Source: an uncultured Prevotella sp.
Lineage (GTDB): Bacteria; Bacteroidota; Bacteroidia; Bacteroidales; Bacteroidaceae
Direction: 5' to 3'
Length of the DNA stretch: 36,052 bases
Assembly (NCBI GenBank): GCA_946998295.1
Contig: CAMPYS010000019.1
Span: 1-36,052, forward strand
The position numbers and the translations under genes were made by a program. How positions within the stretch are numbered: position 1 is the stretch's first letter; every line of letters starts with the position of its first letter. The notes under the pieces are model-generated. The model searched no databases, was not told the origin of the DNA, and was given only the letters and a program-made list of their open reading frames with translations. This document shows positions 14,868 through 24,366 of this stretch, piece after piece.

Positions 14868-16439
14868 TTAAAACTCGCTCGTAAAATGAAATTTAATTTT
14901 ATCAAAATCTTGCTGTGCCATACTTAAAACATAAGCAGAATCTGCTAAAAAGACATCTCTACCCTCTATATCTTTAGCCATATACTGATATTTGCGTTTT
15001 TTAAAATTTTCTAATTCAGCATTGTTATCTGTTTCTATCCAACAAGCTTTATATAAATGTACTGGTTCCCAACGACATTTAGCATTATATTCATGTTCTA
15101 ACCTATATTGTATTACCTCAAACTGAAGTTGTCCAACAGTTCCGATGACTCTACGATTATTAAACTGATTAATAAATAACTGCGCAACCCCCTCATTCAT
15201 TAACTGCTCGATGCCCTTTTGAAATTGTTTAGATTTCATTGGGTCGTCATTTTCTATATATTTAAATAACTCTGGTGAAAAACTCGGTAATCCCTTAAAA
15301 TGAAGTATTTCACCTTCAGTTAAAGTATCACCTATCTTAAATTGACCACCACTATCAGGTAAACCTACTATATCACCAGGATATGCTTCATCTACAGTAC
15401 TCTTACGCTGAGCCATAAACTGAGTTGGAGATGAAAAACGTATCATTTTACCATTTCGTATATGGAGATAAGGATGATTACGTTGGAATTTTCCTGAACA
15501 TACTTTACAAAAAGCTATACAACTGCGGTGATTAGGGTCTATATTAGCTGTTATCTTAAATATAAATCCTGTAAATTTAGATTCTAAAGGAGATACCTCT
15601 CGTTCCTCAGATTGTGTCGGTCTTGGGCTAGGAGCTATCTGTACAAAACAGTCCAAAAGTTCTTTTACTCCAAAATTATTTAAGGCTGAACCAAAAAATA
15701 CTGGAGCTATCTCTGCAGATCGATAAGAATCTATACTAAATTCAGGATATACTCCCTCTATTAGCTCTACATCATTACGCAATTGTTCTGCAAACTCATT
15801 GCCTACAGTATTATTTAACTCCTCAGAATTAATATCAACACTAACTGTTTCTGTTACACGTTGTTTGTTAGGAGTAAATAAATTTAGATTATTTTCAAAA
15901 ATATTGTATACTCCTTTAAATTTTATACCCTGCCCTATTGGCCATGACAAAGGCCGAGCTGCAATTTTCAATTCTGTTTCTAATTCATCTACTAAGTCAA
16001 ATGGATTACGCCCTTCACGATCCATCTTATTAACAAAAATAATTACAGGTGTATTACGCATACGACAAACTTCCATAAGTTTCCGTGTTTGTGCTTCAAC
16101 TCCCTTAGCAGAGTCCACAACAATTATAGCAGAATCTACTGCCGTTAATGTACGATAAGTATCTTCTGCAAAATCTTGGTGTCCAGGGGTATCGAGAATA
16201 TTAACTTTATAATCTTCATAATCAAATTCCATAACAGATGTTGATACAGATATACCACGTTGCTTTTCTATATCCATCCAATCAGATGTGGCTGTCTTAC
16301 GTATTTTGTTACTCTTTACAGCCCCTGCAACTTGTATCTGTCCACCAAATAATAAAAACTTTTCTGTTAAGGTCGTTTTTCCTGCATCAGGGTGTGAGAT
16401 TATAGCAAATGTTCTTCTTCTCTCAATTTCATTCATCAT
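14868..16439 (-). CDS. prfC: Peptide chain release factor 3
   Basis: A 523-aa translational GTPase that removes RF1/RF2 from the ribosome after peptide release. The G motifs are all present: G1 ISHPDAGKTTLTEK near residue 16, G2 around QRGISV, G3 DTPGHQDFAEDTYR and G4 VNKMDREGR. The RF3-specific C-terminal half follows (GQLQFEVIQYRLEHEYNA, EGRDVFLADS). Length is normal for the family. The gene sits between rfbD (7 nt upstream) and comEC in an apparent operon. Confidence 0.97.
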   Translation of the reverse strand: MMNEIERRRTFAIISHPDAGKTTLTEKFLLFGGQIQVAGAVKSNKIRKTATSDWMDIEKQRGISVSTSVMEFDYEDYKVNILDTPGHQDFAEDTYRTLTAVDSAIIVVDSAKGVEAQTRKLMEVCRMRNTPVIIFVNKMDREGRNPFDLVDELETELKIAARPLSWPIGQGIKFKGVYNIFENNLNLFTPNKQRVTETVSVDINSEELNNTVGNEFAEQLRNDVELIEGVYPEFSIDSYRSAEIAPVFFGSALNNFGVKELLDCFVQIAPSPRPTQSEEREVSPLESKFTGFIFKITANIDPNHRSCIAFCKVCSGKFQRNHPYLHIRNGKMIRFSSPTQFMAQRKSTVDEAYPGDIVGLPDSGGQFKIGDTLTEGEILHFKGLPSFSPELFKYIENDDPMKSKQFQKGIEQLMNEGVAQLFINQFNNRRVIGTVGQLQFEVIQYRLEHEYNAKCRWEPVHLYKACWIETDNNAELENFKKRKYQYMAKDIEGRDVFLADSAYVLSMAQQDFDKIKFHFTSEF

Positions 16440-16446
16440 ATACCTC

Positions 16447-17331
16447 TTAATTATTTATAGAATCTAAGTTTATAATACATTTCTCTAAACTATCAACCCA
16501 GTATGGAATCTCTATACCGAAAACTTCTTTTATTTTTGTTTTATCAAAAACAGAATAAGCTGGGCGCTTAACAGGAGATGGAAATTCATCACTATGACAA
16601 GGATAAATCTTACAATTATTATTACCTGAAAGTTTGGCTATGTTCTTTGCAAAATCATACCAACTACATACACCTTCATTAGAATAATGATATATACCCG
16701 TATTTCCTTCATATTTACGTGAATCTATAATATTAAATATAACATTAGCAAGATCAGCTGCATACGTAGGAGTACCACATTGATCAAATACAACTTTTAG
16801 TTTAGGCTTTTCGGATGTAAGTTTAATCATTGTTTTAACAAAATTATTTCCAAACTCACTATAAAGCCATGCTGTACGAATAATGATATACTTTCCGCCT
16901 ATTTCTTTTATCATCTCTTCTCCATGTAATTTAGTTAGTCCATAAACACCTGTTGGTGTTCCTTGTTGTTCCTCTCTGCAAGGCGTATTATATGGATCAC
17001 CTCCAAAAACATAATCAGTGCTTATATGAATTAATAGTCCATCCACTGCCTTCATAGCAATAGCTAAATTATGTGGAGCTTTTGTATTAAGAACTTCAAC
17101 AATATCGCCTGCAGTTTCTGCCTTATCAACATTTGTCCATGCAGCACAATTAATTATACATTTAATATTATTATCTCTAACTACTTTTTCTACCGAATTC
17201 AAATCTGTAATATCTAACCGTTGATTATCTCCCACTATATCAGTAAAAATATAGTTATCTTTTTTTTTATTTATAATTGACTGTAAGGTCTTACCTAACA
17301 TACCATTAGCACCTGTTACTAATATATTCAT
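16447..17331 (-). CDS. rfbD: dTDP-4-dehydrorhamnose reductase
   Basis: A 294-aa short-chain (extended) reductase that makes dTDP-L-rhamnose from the 4-keto sugar with NAD(P)H, the last step of the pathway. It shows the nucleotide-binding motif VTGANGMLGKTL, the NCAAWTNVDKAE block, HISTDYVFGG, and the catalytic YGLTKLHGE with its Tyr and Lys. The C-terminal KRPAYSVFDKTKIKEVFGI stretch is typical of RmlD. No rfbA, B or C is in the window. Rhamnose feeds surface polysaccharide or O-antigen. It is tightly packed between DUF4924 and prfC. Confidence 0.94.
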   Translation of the reverse strand: MNILVTGANGMLGKTLQSIINKKKDNYIFTDIVGDNQRLDITDLNSVEKVVRDNNIKCIINCAAWTNVDKAETAGDIVEVLNTKAPHNLAIAMKAVDGLLIHISTDYVFGGDPYNTPCREEQQGTPTGVYGLTKLHGEEMIKEIGGKYIIIRTAWLYSEFGNNFVKTMIKLTSEKPKLKVVFDQCGTPTYAADLANVIFNIIDSRKYEGNTGIYHYSNEGVCSWYDFAKNIAKLSGNNNCKIYPCHSDEFPSPVKRPAYSVFDKTKIKEVFGIEIPYWVDSLEKCIINLDSINN

Positions 17332-17354
17332 AAATAGTTTTAATCTTAATTATA

Positions 17355-17957
17355 TCATTCAAATACCAATTCACCAGTTTTATCTTTTTGATAATAATCA
17401 GAAAGCATCCCTAATAATGTAGATATTTCTTTTACTGCAGCTGTTGTTTCGTTTGATATTTCTTTTTTTTGAAGCTTTAACATCATAACTCCATATAAAA
17501 CATCAAAACAAGTTTCAATTTCACTATGACCTAAATTTGCAGCATATTCCTTTAAATGTTCCTCATTTCTACGTGCCATTCTATCAACTACAGCTTTTGT
17601 CTTTCCACGTAGTTCTACAATATAAGGTAATATCTTATAATATTGATTAGAATAAAAAGGATAATTTGAAGATGCTAACAACTGAGAGTGTAATTCTGTA
17701 AGATCTTTAATTAACACTTTATTTATCTGTAAATGGCCAGTAATTCTACATCCCTCTTTATTCATCATTCGTAGAAGGTCACCAAACCAATCTTGTTCTT
17801 CATTTTTTTCTTCTTCTGTATAATCAAATGAGTCAATGTATTCATTACGAATACGCGAAAGAGAACAACCATAAGCACGTATAGTATCTTCTATTTGCCA
17901 CATATATAAAATATACTCTGCTATACTTTGTTTTCGCAATTTTTGTGCTATAAACAT
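17355..17957 (-). CDS. DUF4924 family protein
   Basis: A 200-aa soluble, mostly helical protein recognised by its N-terminal block MFIAQKLRKQSIAEYILYMWQIEDTIRAY, which defines DUF4924 in Bacteroidales. The rest (EQDWFGDLLRMMNKEGCRITGHLQINKVLI, YKILPYIVELRGK) is also typical. There is no signal peptide or membrane helix. Its function is unknown. Its place between a LysE-type exporter and rfbD is a neighbourhood I associate with related genomes. Confidence 0.85.
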   Translation of the reverse strand: MFIAQKLRKQSIAEYILYMWQIEDTIRAYGCSLSRIRNEYIDSFDYTEEEKNEEQDWFGDLLRMMNKEGCRITGHLQINKVLIKDLTELHSQLLASSNYPFYSNQYYKILPYIVELRGKTKAVVDRMARRNEEHLKEYAANLGHSEIETCFDVLYGVMMLKLQKKEISNETTAAVKEISTLLGMLSDYYQKDKTGELVFE

Positions 17958-17997
17958 ATAATAAAATAAGATATTAATTAAATATTTCTACTTATTA

Positions 17998-18678
17998 CTA
18001 ATAATAAGATGGTAAATGATATAGGTTAAATATTGTTCCTAAAAGGATTAAAAATGAAAACAATATTACTATTGTTCCTATAATACGATTAATAATTACT
18101 ATACCATTCATATTAAACTTTTTACGTATCTTGTTAATAGCCCAAGTTAGCCCATACCACCATATTAAAGCTCCAAATGGTATTGATAAAAAACCAGCTA
18201 TCATCTCTATAGGTCGTGAAGGCTGTACAAAACTAAATTGGGCAAAAGCAGCCATTATCAAGAATATAATAAGTGGATTTGAAAACGTAACAAAAAATGC
18301 AGTAATTGCATTATGCCAAAGTGTTCCTTTGCTCGACCCTTTTTTATACATCTTCTTCTTTGGATTAGAAAAGAAACAATAAAAGCCAAATAATAACAAA
18401 AGAACGCTACCTACAATTTTTATAATAAATTGGTACTCAGGATTCTTTAAAGGCTCCATCACAAAGCTCATACCTAACCCTACTATCAAAGCATAAATAA
18501 AGTCACTTACAGCTGCACCAACCCCTGTAATAAAACCAAACCAACGTCCCTTATTTAAAGTTCGCTGTATACAAAGTATTCCGACTGGTCCCATTGGAGC
18601 AGAAGCTATAATACCTATTAAGATACCTTTTGCTATAAATTCAAATATATCTAATTGTTCTGGAAAAGGCATATTCAT
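17998..18678 (-). CDS. LysE-family translocator
   Basis: An inner-membrane protein of about 226 aa with six hydrophobic helices and the LysE/RhtB family signature near the N terminus (GIIASAPMGPVGILCIQRTLNKGRWFGFITGVGAAVSDF). Family members export amino acids or similar small molecules, but the substrate is not predictable. The ATG at 18678 is chosen, with 18672 as an alternative. A TTG at 18699 would add residues and overlaps a -7-like CAACTTTG. It is the first gene of the five-gene run that ends with comEC and is divergent from recJ. Confidence 0.87.
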   Translation of the reverse strand: MNMPFPEQLDIFEFIAKGILIGIIASAPMGPVGILCIQRTLNKGRWFGFITGVGAAVSDFIYALIVGLGMSFVMEPLKNPEYQFIIKIVGSVLLLLFGFYCFFSNPKKKMYKKGSSKGTLWHNAITAFFVTFSNPLIIFLIMAAFAQFSFVQPSRPIEMIAGFLSIPFGALIWWYGLTWAINKIRKKFNMNGIVIINRIIGTIVILFSFLILLGTIFNLYHLPSYY

Positions 18679-18768
18679 AATTTGGATGCAAAGTTGCAAA
18701 TTTTATATGAGAAAAACAAATTTACATTATAAAAACTTAATACGGATAATATGTCCATTTTTTTTTTG

Positions 18769-18776
18769 TAACTTTA
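18769..18776 (+). promoter_or_regulatory. -7-like box (TAACTTTA) of recJ-recQ, after a T10 run
   Basis: The box differs from TAnnTTTG only in the last base and lies 23 nt before the recJ ATG. A run of ten T (18758-18767) lies directly upstream, in the spacer of the promoter. Its length could influence promoter strength, but this is only inferred. Confidence 0.4.
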
Positions 18777-18799
18777 CGCTCAGAAAAAAAATAAAATAA

Positions 18800-20545
18800 A
18801 TGTTTTTTAAATGGAAATACAATAAACCATCACTTATACAAGAAAAAAATGCTATCGAATTAGGTGCTAAATTGAATATTAGTCCTATCTTAGCAAACTT
18901 GCTTATTCAAAGAGGAATATGTACAGAGAGTTCTGCAAAACGTTTTTTTAAACCTCAATTATCTGATCTTATAGACCCATTTATAATGACAGATATGGAC
19001 GTAGCTGTAGACAGACTAAATGATGCAATTGTACATAAGGAACGAATTATGATATATGGTGATTATGATGTAGATGGATGTACAGCTGTAGCCTTAGTAT
19101 ATAAGTTTATTCTACAATTTTATTCTAATATAGAATATTATATCCCTGATCGTTATGATGAAGGATATGGTGTAAGCAAAAAAGCTATAGACTATGCTAA
19201 AGAAACAGATATAAAACTAATAATAATTTTAGATTGTGGTATAAAAGCATACAATGAAATAGACTATGCGAAAAGTTTGGGCATTGACACTATAATCTGC
19301 GATCATCATCTTCCTGATAAAAAATTACCTTCAGCTGTAGCAATTCTAAACCCTAAAAGAGAGGATGATAAATATCCATTTAAAATGTTGTGCGGCTGTG
19401 GTGTTGGCTTTAAGTTTATGCAAGCATTTGCAAAAAATAATAATATTCCTTTTACTCGTTTAATACCATTATTAGATTTTTGTGCAGTAAGTATAGCTGC
19501 AGATCTTGTACCTGTTGTATATGAAAACAGAATATTGGCTTATCATGGAATTAAGTTATTAAATCAGAACCCTTCTATAGGACTTAAAGCTATAATAGAT
19601 GTATGTGGTTTGAGCGGAAGACAAATAAATATGAGTGAAATCGTTTTCAAAATTGCTCCAAGAATAAATGCAAGTGGTAGAATGGAAAAAGGACGAGAAA
19701 GCGTTGATCTTTTAGTGGAACGTGATCTAACAACAGCACTTGCTATAGCTAAGCATATTGATATATATAATGAGAAACGTCGTGATATTGATAGACAAGT
19801 AACAGAAGATGCAAATAAAATAATATCACTTCTTGAACATAAAAAACATCAAACTTGTATTGTTGTCTATGACGATAAATGGAAAAAAGGTGTAATAGGA
19901 ATTGTAGCATCACGTTTAGCTGAATTATATTATTGCCCAACTATAGTATTAACTAAAGATGGAAATATTGCAACAGGGTCAGCAAGAAGTGTTGCTGGTT
20001 TTGACTTATACAATGCTGTTAAAAGTTGTAGTGATTTACTACTAAATTTTGGAGGACATACCTATGCTGTTGGTCTTTCCATAGAATGTAGAAATATTGA
20101 TAAATTTAAACAGCGATTTAAACAATATGTTGATACTCATATTATGCCAGAACAAACAGAAGCAACATTAAATATAGATTCTATAATAGATTTTAAAGAC
20201 ATAACAAAGAAATTTCATCATGATTTAAAAAGATTTGCCCCATTTGGCCCTAATAACTATAAACCTTTATTTTGTACTAATAAGGTATTTGATTTTGGCA
20301 CAAGTAAAGTTGTAGGGCGTAGACAAGAACACATAAAACTTGAACTTGTAGACTCTAAGTCTAATATTATAATGAATGGTATTGCTTTTGGTCAAAGCAC
20401 ATTTGCACAATTCATTAAATCAAGACACTCATTTGACATAGTATATACTATAGAGGATAATATTTTTAATTCTGATATGGTGCAGTTACAAATAGAAGGA
20501 ATACACACACCAGAACAAAATACAGAAGGTAAGTTGTGTCAATAA
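18800..20545 (+). CDS. recJ: Single-stranded-DNA-specific 5'-3' exonuclease RecJ
   Basis: A 581-aa RecJ of normal length. It digests single-stranded DNA 5' to 3' in recombination and mismatch repair, using metal ions held by the DHH core. Visible motifs are GDYDVDGCTAVAL (Asp residues 88, 90 and 92), LDCGIKA near 145, ICDHHLPD (168-170), and in the DHHA1 part SARSVAGFDLYNA and NFGGHTYAVGLSI. The C-terminal oligonucleotide-binding region includes LKRFAPFGPNNYKPLF. The last 10 nt overlap the recQ start, so the two partners, which act together in RecF-pathway resection, are probably translationally coupled. Confidence 0.97.
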   Translation: MFFKWKYNKPSLIQEKNAIELGAKLNISPILANLLIQRGICTESSAKRFFKPQLSDLIDPFIMTDMDVAVDRLNDAIVHKERIMIYGDYDVDGCTAVALVYKFILQFYSNIEYYIPDRYDEGYGVSKKAIDYAKETDIKLIIILDCGIKAYNEIDYAKSLGIDTIICDHHLPDKKLPSAVAILNPKREDDKYPFKMLCGCGVGFKFMQAFAKNNNIPFTRLIPLLDFCAVSIAADLVPVVYENRILAYHGIKLLNQNPSIGLKAIIDVCGLSGRQINMSEIVFKIAPRINASGRMEKGRESVDLLVERDLTTALAIAKHIDIYNEKRRDIDRQVTEDANKIISLLEHKKHQTCIVVYDDKWKKGVIGIVASRLAELYYCPTIVLTKDGNIATGSARSVAGFDLYNAVKSCSDLLLNFGGHTYAVGLSIECRNIDKFKQRFKQYVDTHIMPEQTEATLNIDSIIDFKDITKKFHHDLKRFAPFGPNNYKPLFCTNKVFDFGTSKVVGRRQEHIKLELVDSKSNIIMNGIAFGQSTFAQFIKSRHSFDIVYTIEDNIFNSDMVQLQIEGIHTPEQNTEGKLCQ

Positions 20546-22464
20546 ATAATCTATACAAAGATATTCTTAAAAAATATTGGGGATATTCTGATTTCCGTGG
20601 TATTCAAAGTGAAATAATCCAAAGCATTGTATCTGGAAGAGATACTTTAGGATTAATGCCAACAGGAGGTGGTAAGTCTATTACCTTTCAGGTACCAGCA
20701 TTAGCTAAAGAAGGAACTTGTATAGTTATTACACCTTTAATATCATTAATGAAAGATCAAGTAGAAAACCTTAAACGACATAAAATATCAGCTGCAGCCA
20801 TACATTCAGGATTAAATAGAAATGAAGTAATAACAATATTAGAGAACTGTATTTTTGGAACAACAAAACTATTATACATTGCACCAGAACGGTTATCTTC
20901 TGAATTATTCCTATCTAAGCTTAAACATATTAACGTTAGTTTTATAACTGTTGATGAAGCACATTGTATTAGTCAATGGGGATACGACTTTAGACCTTCA
21001 TATTTAAAAATAATAAATATAAGAACCTTATTACCCAAAATACCAATATTAGCTCTTACTGCTACAGCTACCCCTGAAGTACAAAAAGATATACAAGAAA
21101 AATTAGGATTTAAAGAAGATAACATATTTAAAATGAGCTTTGAACGAAAAAACTTAGCTTATATTTTAAAGTCTGTAAAAAATAAAGAAAATGAAATACT
21201 AAGAATATTACATACTGTAAAGGGGTCTTCTATTATCTATTGCCGTAATAGAGGTGAAACAAGAGAAGTTGCTAAATTTTTAATTTCTCAAGGTGAGAAT
21301 GCTACATGGTACCATGCTGGGTTAGATTCTAAAATAAGGTCTCAACGTCAAACTGAATGGCAATCCAATAAATATCGTATTATTGTAGCTACCAGTGCAT
21401 TTGGAATGGGTATAGATAAGCCTGATGTTAGATCTGTCATACATTATGATTTTCCTATAGCTCCAGAATATTATTTTCAAGAAGCAGGTAGAGCAGGTAG
21501 AGATGGGAAAAAGTCTTTTGCTTTTTTATTATATAACAAAGGTAATACAGAGCGTAGTCTTAAAATACGTTTAAATATAGCTTTCCCTAAAAAAGAAACT
21601 ATATCTTCTATATATGAGCATTTAGCCTATTATGGAACTATCGGTGTAGGAAGTGGAAAAGGTACAACTATAAAATTTTCTATAAAAGATTTCTGTAATA
21701 AATTTGGCGATAATCCTGTTATAGTTGATTCCGCTCTAAAAATACTTACACGTGCAGGATATTTGGACTATTCTCAAGATATTGATGATTATTCACGTAT
21801 TCGCATTCTTCTTAAACGTGATGAACTATACCGCATTACAGAATTAACAACCAATGAAAATAAAATTTTAGTAGAACTTATGCGTACATATAGTGGGCTA
21901 TTTATTGATTATCATTATATTGACGAACAGTATATAGCCAAAGAACTTTCTATAGGGCATCATCTTCTTTATGATTTATTAGTAGGTATGACTAAGAAGG
22001 GAATAATAAGCTATATTCCAAAACGTAACCTTCCAATAGTTCGTTATATACGTGATCGTGTTGATGGCGATAAAATAATTTTAAGTAAGGAAGTATACGA
22101 TAATCGTAAAGCTAAATTTAAAGAGCGCATTAATACTATGATAAACTATGCTCAAAATGCTATATTATGCCGTAGTAGAATGTTATTAAACTATTTTGGA
22201 GAAGAAATAACAAAAGATTGCGGTCAGTGTGATATCTGTATTTCACATAAGAAATCTAAACATGAAACTATAACAAAATTAAAACATAGTATATTATTAT
22301 TATTATCAGACGGTAGACAGCATAATGTTACAGAATTGAATAATATAGAATTATATGATGTTTTCTTAGACCATTCTGATTTTAAGATTGCATTAGATGA
22401 ACTAATTTCAGAAGAATTAATTTACATAGATGGTTCATATTGTGAAATTGCTAAAAAGAAATAG
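20536..22464 (+). CDS. recQ: ATP-dependent DNA helicase RecQ
   Basis: A 642-aa superfamily 2 helicase, 3' to 5'. It shows motif 0 (WGYSDFRGIQSEIIQSI), Walker A MPTGGGKSITFQ, the DEAH box VDEAHCISQWGYDFRPSY, motif VI QEAGRAGRDGK, and the zinc-binding part of the RQC region (CRSRMLLNYFGE...CGQCDIC). It ends in a short winged helix and has no clear HRDC domain. It starts with GTG at 20536 inside recJ; this start preserves the usual length and gives a 10-nt overlap with recJ. It converges on the MBL gene with a gap of only 9 nt and no visible terminator. Confidence 0.96.
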   Translation: MSINNLYKDILKKYWGYSDFRGIQSEIIQSIVSGRDTLGLMPTGGGKSITFQVPALAKEGTCIVITPLISLMKDQVENLKRHKISAAAIHSGLNRNEVITILENCIFGTTKLLYIAPERLSSELFLSKLKHINVSFITVDEAHCISQWGYDFRPSYLKIINIRTLLPKIPILALTATATPEVQKDIQEKLGFKEDNIFKMSFERKNLAYILKSVKNKENEILRILHTVKGSSIIYCRNRGETREVAKFLISQGENATWYHAGLDSKIRSQRQTEWQSNKYRIIVATSAFGMGIDKPDVRSVIHYDFPIAPEYYFQEAGRAGRDGKKSFAFLLYNKGNTERSLKIRLNIAFPKKETISSIYEHLAYYGTIGVGSGKGTTIKFSIKDFCNKFGDNPVIVDSALKILTRAGYLDYSQDIDDYSRIRILLKRDELYRITELTTNENKILVELMRTYSGLFIDYHYIDEQYIAKELSIGHHLLYDLLVGMTKKGIISYIPKRNLPIVRYIRDRVDGDKIILSKEVYDNRKAKFKERINTMINYAQNAILCRSRMLLNYFGEEITKDCGQCDICISHKKSKHETITKLKHSILLLLSDGRQHNVTELNNIELYDVFLDHSDFKIALDELISEELIYIDGSYCEIAKKK

Positions 22465-22473
22465 AAATTTACT

Positions 22474-23238
22474 TTAATCTATATCTATCTCTAATCCATC
22501 ATAAGCAAACTTAATATTTTTAGGTAATAGTTTATTAGCTTCATCATGAAGTCCTATACTATGAGATAGATGAATAATATAAGTTTTTTTTACCCCTATA
22601 TATCTACTAAAATTTATAGCATCTTGAACAAGCTGATGAGAATGGTGTTCTCGTTTCCACCTAAGTGCATTAATAACCAAAACATCTATTTTCTTTAAAT
22701 ATGGTAATTCTGAATTAAATATGGTTTTCATATCAGTAATATAAGCTAAATTACCTATTACAAAACCAAGAATTGGTAATTTGCCATGCATTACCTCAAT
22801 AGGTATTATTGGTATTTCATTGATATAAAATTGTTGATGGGGCTTTACTTCATTAAGACTGAGTAAAGGAACACCTGGATATAAATGTTTAGTAAAACAA
22901 TAAGGTAAGGTTTGATGTAACCCTCTACATGTAGCCTCATCTGCATATAAATTAATATTTCCTAAGATACTATAAGGTCGTAAATCGTCTATTCCTCCTA
23001 CATGATCATAATGAATATGTGTTAATAATACGCCATTAATAGGTTTATAAGGTAGTGGTAACATCTGTTGACGAAAATCTGGTCCACAATCTATTAGAAT
23101 CCTTGTCTTGGGAGTTTCTATTAAAGCAGAAGTACGTAAACGTTTATCTTTTTGATTACAACTTTTACATACTCTACATTGACAACCTAATACAGGCACA
23201 CCATTAGAAGTACCAGTTCCTAAAAACCGTAATTTCAT
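22474..23238 (-). CDS. MBL-fold metallohydrolase, PhnP-like
   Basis: A 254-aa metallo-beta-lactamase-fold protein. It begins FLGTGTSNGVPVLGCQCRVCKSC, with the Cys cluster that in PhnP-type phosphodiesterases binds a structural zinc. The active-site motif THIHYDHVGGIDDLRPY (HxHxDH) follows, and further ligands are likely in VMHGKLP, YITDM and IHLSHSIG. It probably hydrolyses a cyclic or diester phosphate; there is no phosphonate operon here, so the physiological substrate is unknown. The gene lies 2 nt after murB and should be co-transcribed with it. Confidence 0.9.
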   Translation of the reverse strand: MKLRFLGTGTSNGVPVLGCQCRVCKSCNQKDKRLRTSALIETPKTRILIDCGPDFRQQMLPLPYKPINGVLLTHIHYDHVGGIDDLRPYSILGNINLYADEATCRGLHQTLPYCFTKHLYPGVPLLSLNEVKPHQQFYINEIPIIPIEVMHGKLPILGFVIGNLAYITDMKTIFNSELPYLKKIDVLVINALRWKREHHSHQLVQDAINFSRYIGVKKTYIIHLSHSIGLHDEANKLLPKNIKFAYDGLEIDID

Positions 23239-23240
23239 AA

Positions 23241-24245
23241 TTATATAATATTTACTTCTGGTTTAAGTTCTATTCCAAATTTTTCTTTAACACTATTCGT
23301 TATAGCCTTATATAGATTTACAACCTCTGTACCTATAGCTCCACCCTTATTTATTAAGACTAAAGCTTGTTTATCATAAACCCCAACATTACCTAAAGTT
23401 TTACCTTTCCATCCACACTGCTCTATCAACCAACCTGCTGGAATCTTTATAGACTTATCATCCAAGAGATAATGCGGTATATCTCCATAAGTATTTACTA
23501 AAGATTTAAATTTACAATTATCAATAATTGGATTCATAAAAAAACTACCTGCATTACCTATAATATTAGGATTTGGAAGCTTAGATTCACGGATTTCTAT
23601 AATTACTTGACGAAGTTGGCTTAAAGTTGGTTTTTCTATATTTTTATTTTTTAGAGAGGAAACTATATTTCCATATTCTAAAATCAAATTATATTTTGTA
23701 GATAATTTATATGTAACAGCTGTTATCAAAAATTTATTTTTCCATATTGTCTTAAACTTACTATTTCTATAACTATAGTTACAATCCTCATTTGAAAAAT
23801 AATAAATTTTACCTGTTTTAATTTCTACAGCTTCAACCTCTGTTATTAGGTCTTTGGCCTCAACACCATAAGCTCCTATATTCTGAATTGCACTTGCACC
23901 TATCTCTCCTGGTATAATAGATAAGTTTTCTGCTCCATACAATCCATTATTAACACAATAGGCAACAAAATCATCCCATTTATATCCTGATCCACATCTA
24001 ATATGATATTTATCGATACGGTCTAAAAATTTAATTCCAGAATGAATAACTATACCTTTATAATCAGATGTAAGAAGTAAATTACTCCCTGAACCTATAA
24101 TTAAATAGTCTTTTTTTGGGGGGGATATAATTTTAGATACCTCTTTTGCTTCTTCTATAGAATTATACTCTAAAAATCTATCACATTTAACATCTATACC
24201 AAACGTATTATATTGCAATAGACTAAAGTTTTCTAAATCTTTCAT
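23241..24245 (-). CDS. murB: UDP-N-acetylmuramate dehydrogenase
   Basis: A 334-aa FAD enzyme that reduces UDP-GlcNAc-enolpyruvate to UDP-MurNAc with NADPH, in the cytoplasmic phase of peptidoglycan synthesis. It shows the N-terminal NTFGIDVKC, the FAD-binding IIGSGSNLLLTSDYKGIVI and GAENLSIIPGEIGASAIQNIGAYGVE, and catalytic residues in SYRNSKFK (Arg), NAGSFFMNP (Ser) and IELKPEV (Glu). The extra loop makes it a type I (E. coli-like) MurB. Codons 41-45 contain a C7A7 run on the coding strand, a slippage-prone site. It is first in a two-gene operon with the MBL hydrolase. Confidence 0.96.
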   Translation of the reverse strand: MKDLENFSLLQYNTFGIDVKCDRFLEYNSIEEAKEVSKIISPPKKDYLIIGSGSNLLLTSDYKGIVIHSGIKFLDRIDKYHIRCGSGYKWDDFVAYCVNNGLYGAENLSIIPGEIGASAIQNIGAYGVEAKDLITEVEAVEIKTGKIYYFSNEDCNYSYRNSKFKTIWKNKFLITAVTYKLSTKYNLILEYGNIVSSLKNKNIEKPTLSQLRQVIIEIRESKLPNPNIIGNAGSFFMNPIIDNCKFKSLVNTYGDIPHYLLDDKSIKIPAGWLIEQCGWKGKTLGNVGVYDKQALVLINKGGAIGTEVVNLYKAITNSVKEKFGIELKPEVNII

Positions 24246-24284
24246 ATTTTCATTTATTTTTTATATCACTATTCAGCTAAATTA

Positions 24285-24306
24285 AGAGGGCATAATTATG
24301 CCCTCT
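24285..24306 (-). terminator. Terminator after the DUF4348-like lipoprotein gene
   Basis: AGAGGG-CATAATTATG-CCCTCT is a perfect 22-base palindrome, 60 nt beyond the end of the lipoprotein gene and 40 nt before the murB start. On the minus strand it is followed by TTAATTT. It separates the two transcription units. Confidence 0.65.
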
Positions 24307-24366
24307 ATATTAAATTAAATCTTTAGATTTTTCTATCGTATTAGTTCATCGGTAAAAATCAAAATA

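Noticed and set aside
24111..24124. Programmed frameshift in murB
   Set aside because: The frame is continuous through the tract and neither shifted frame gives a sensible product; only slippage risk remains.
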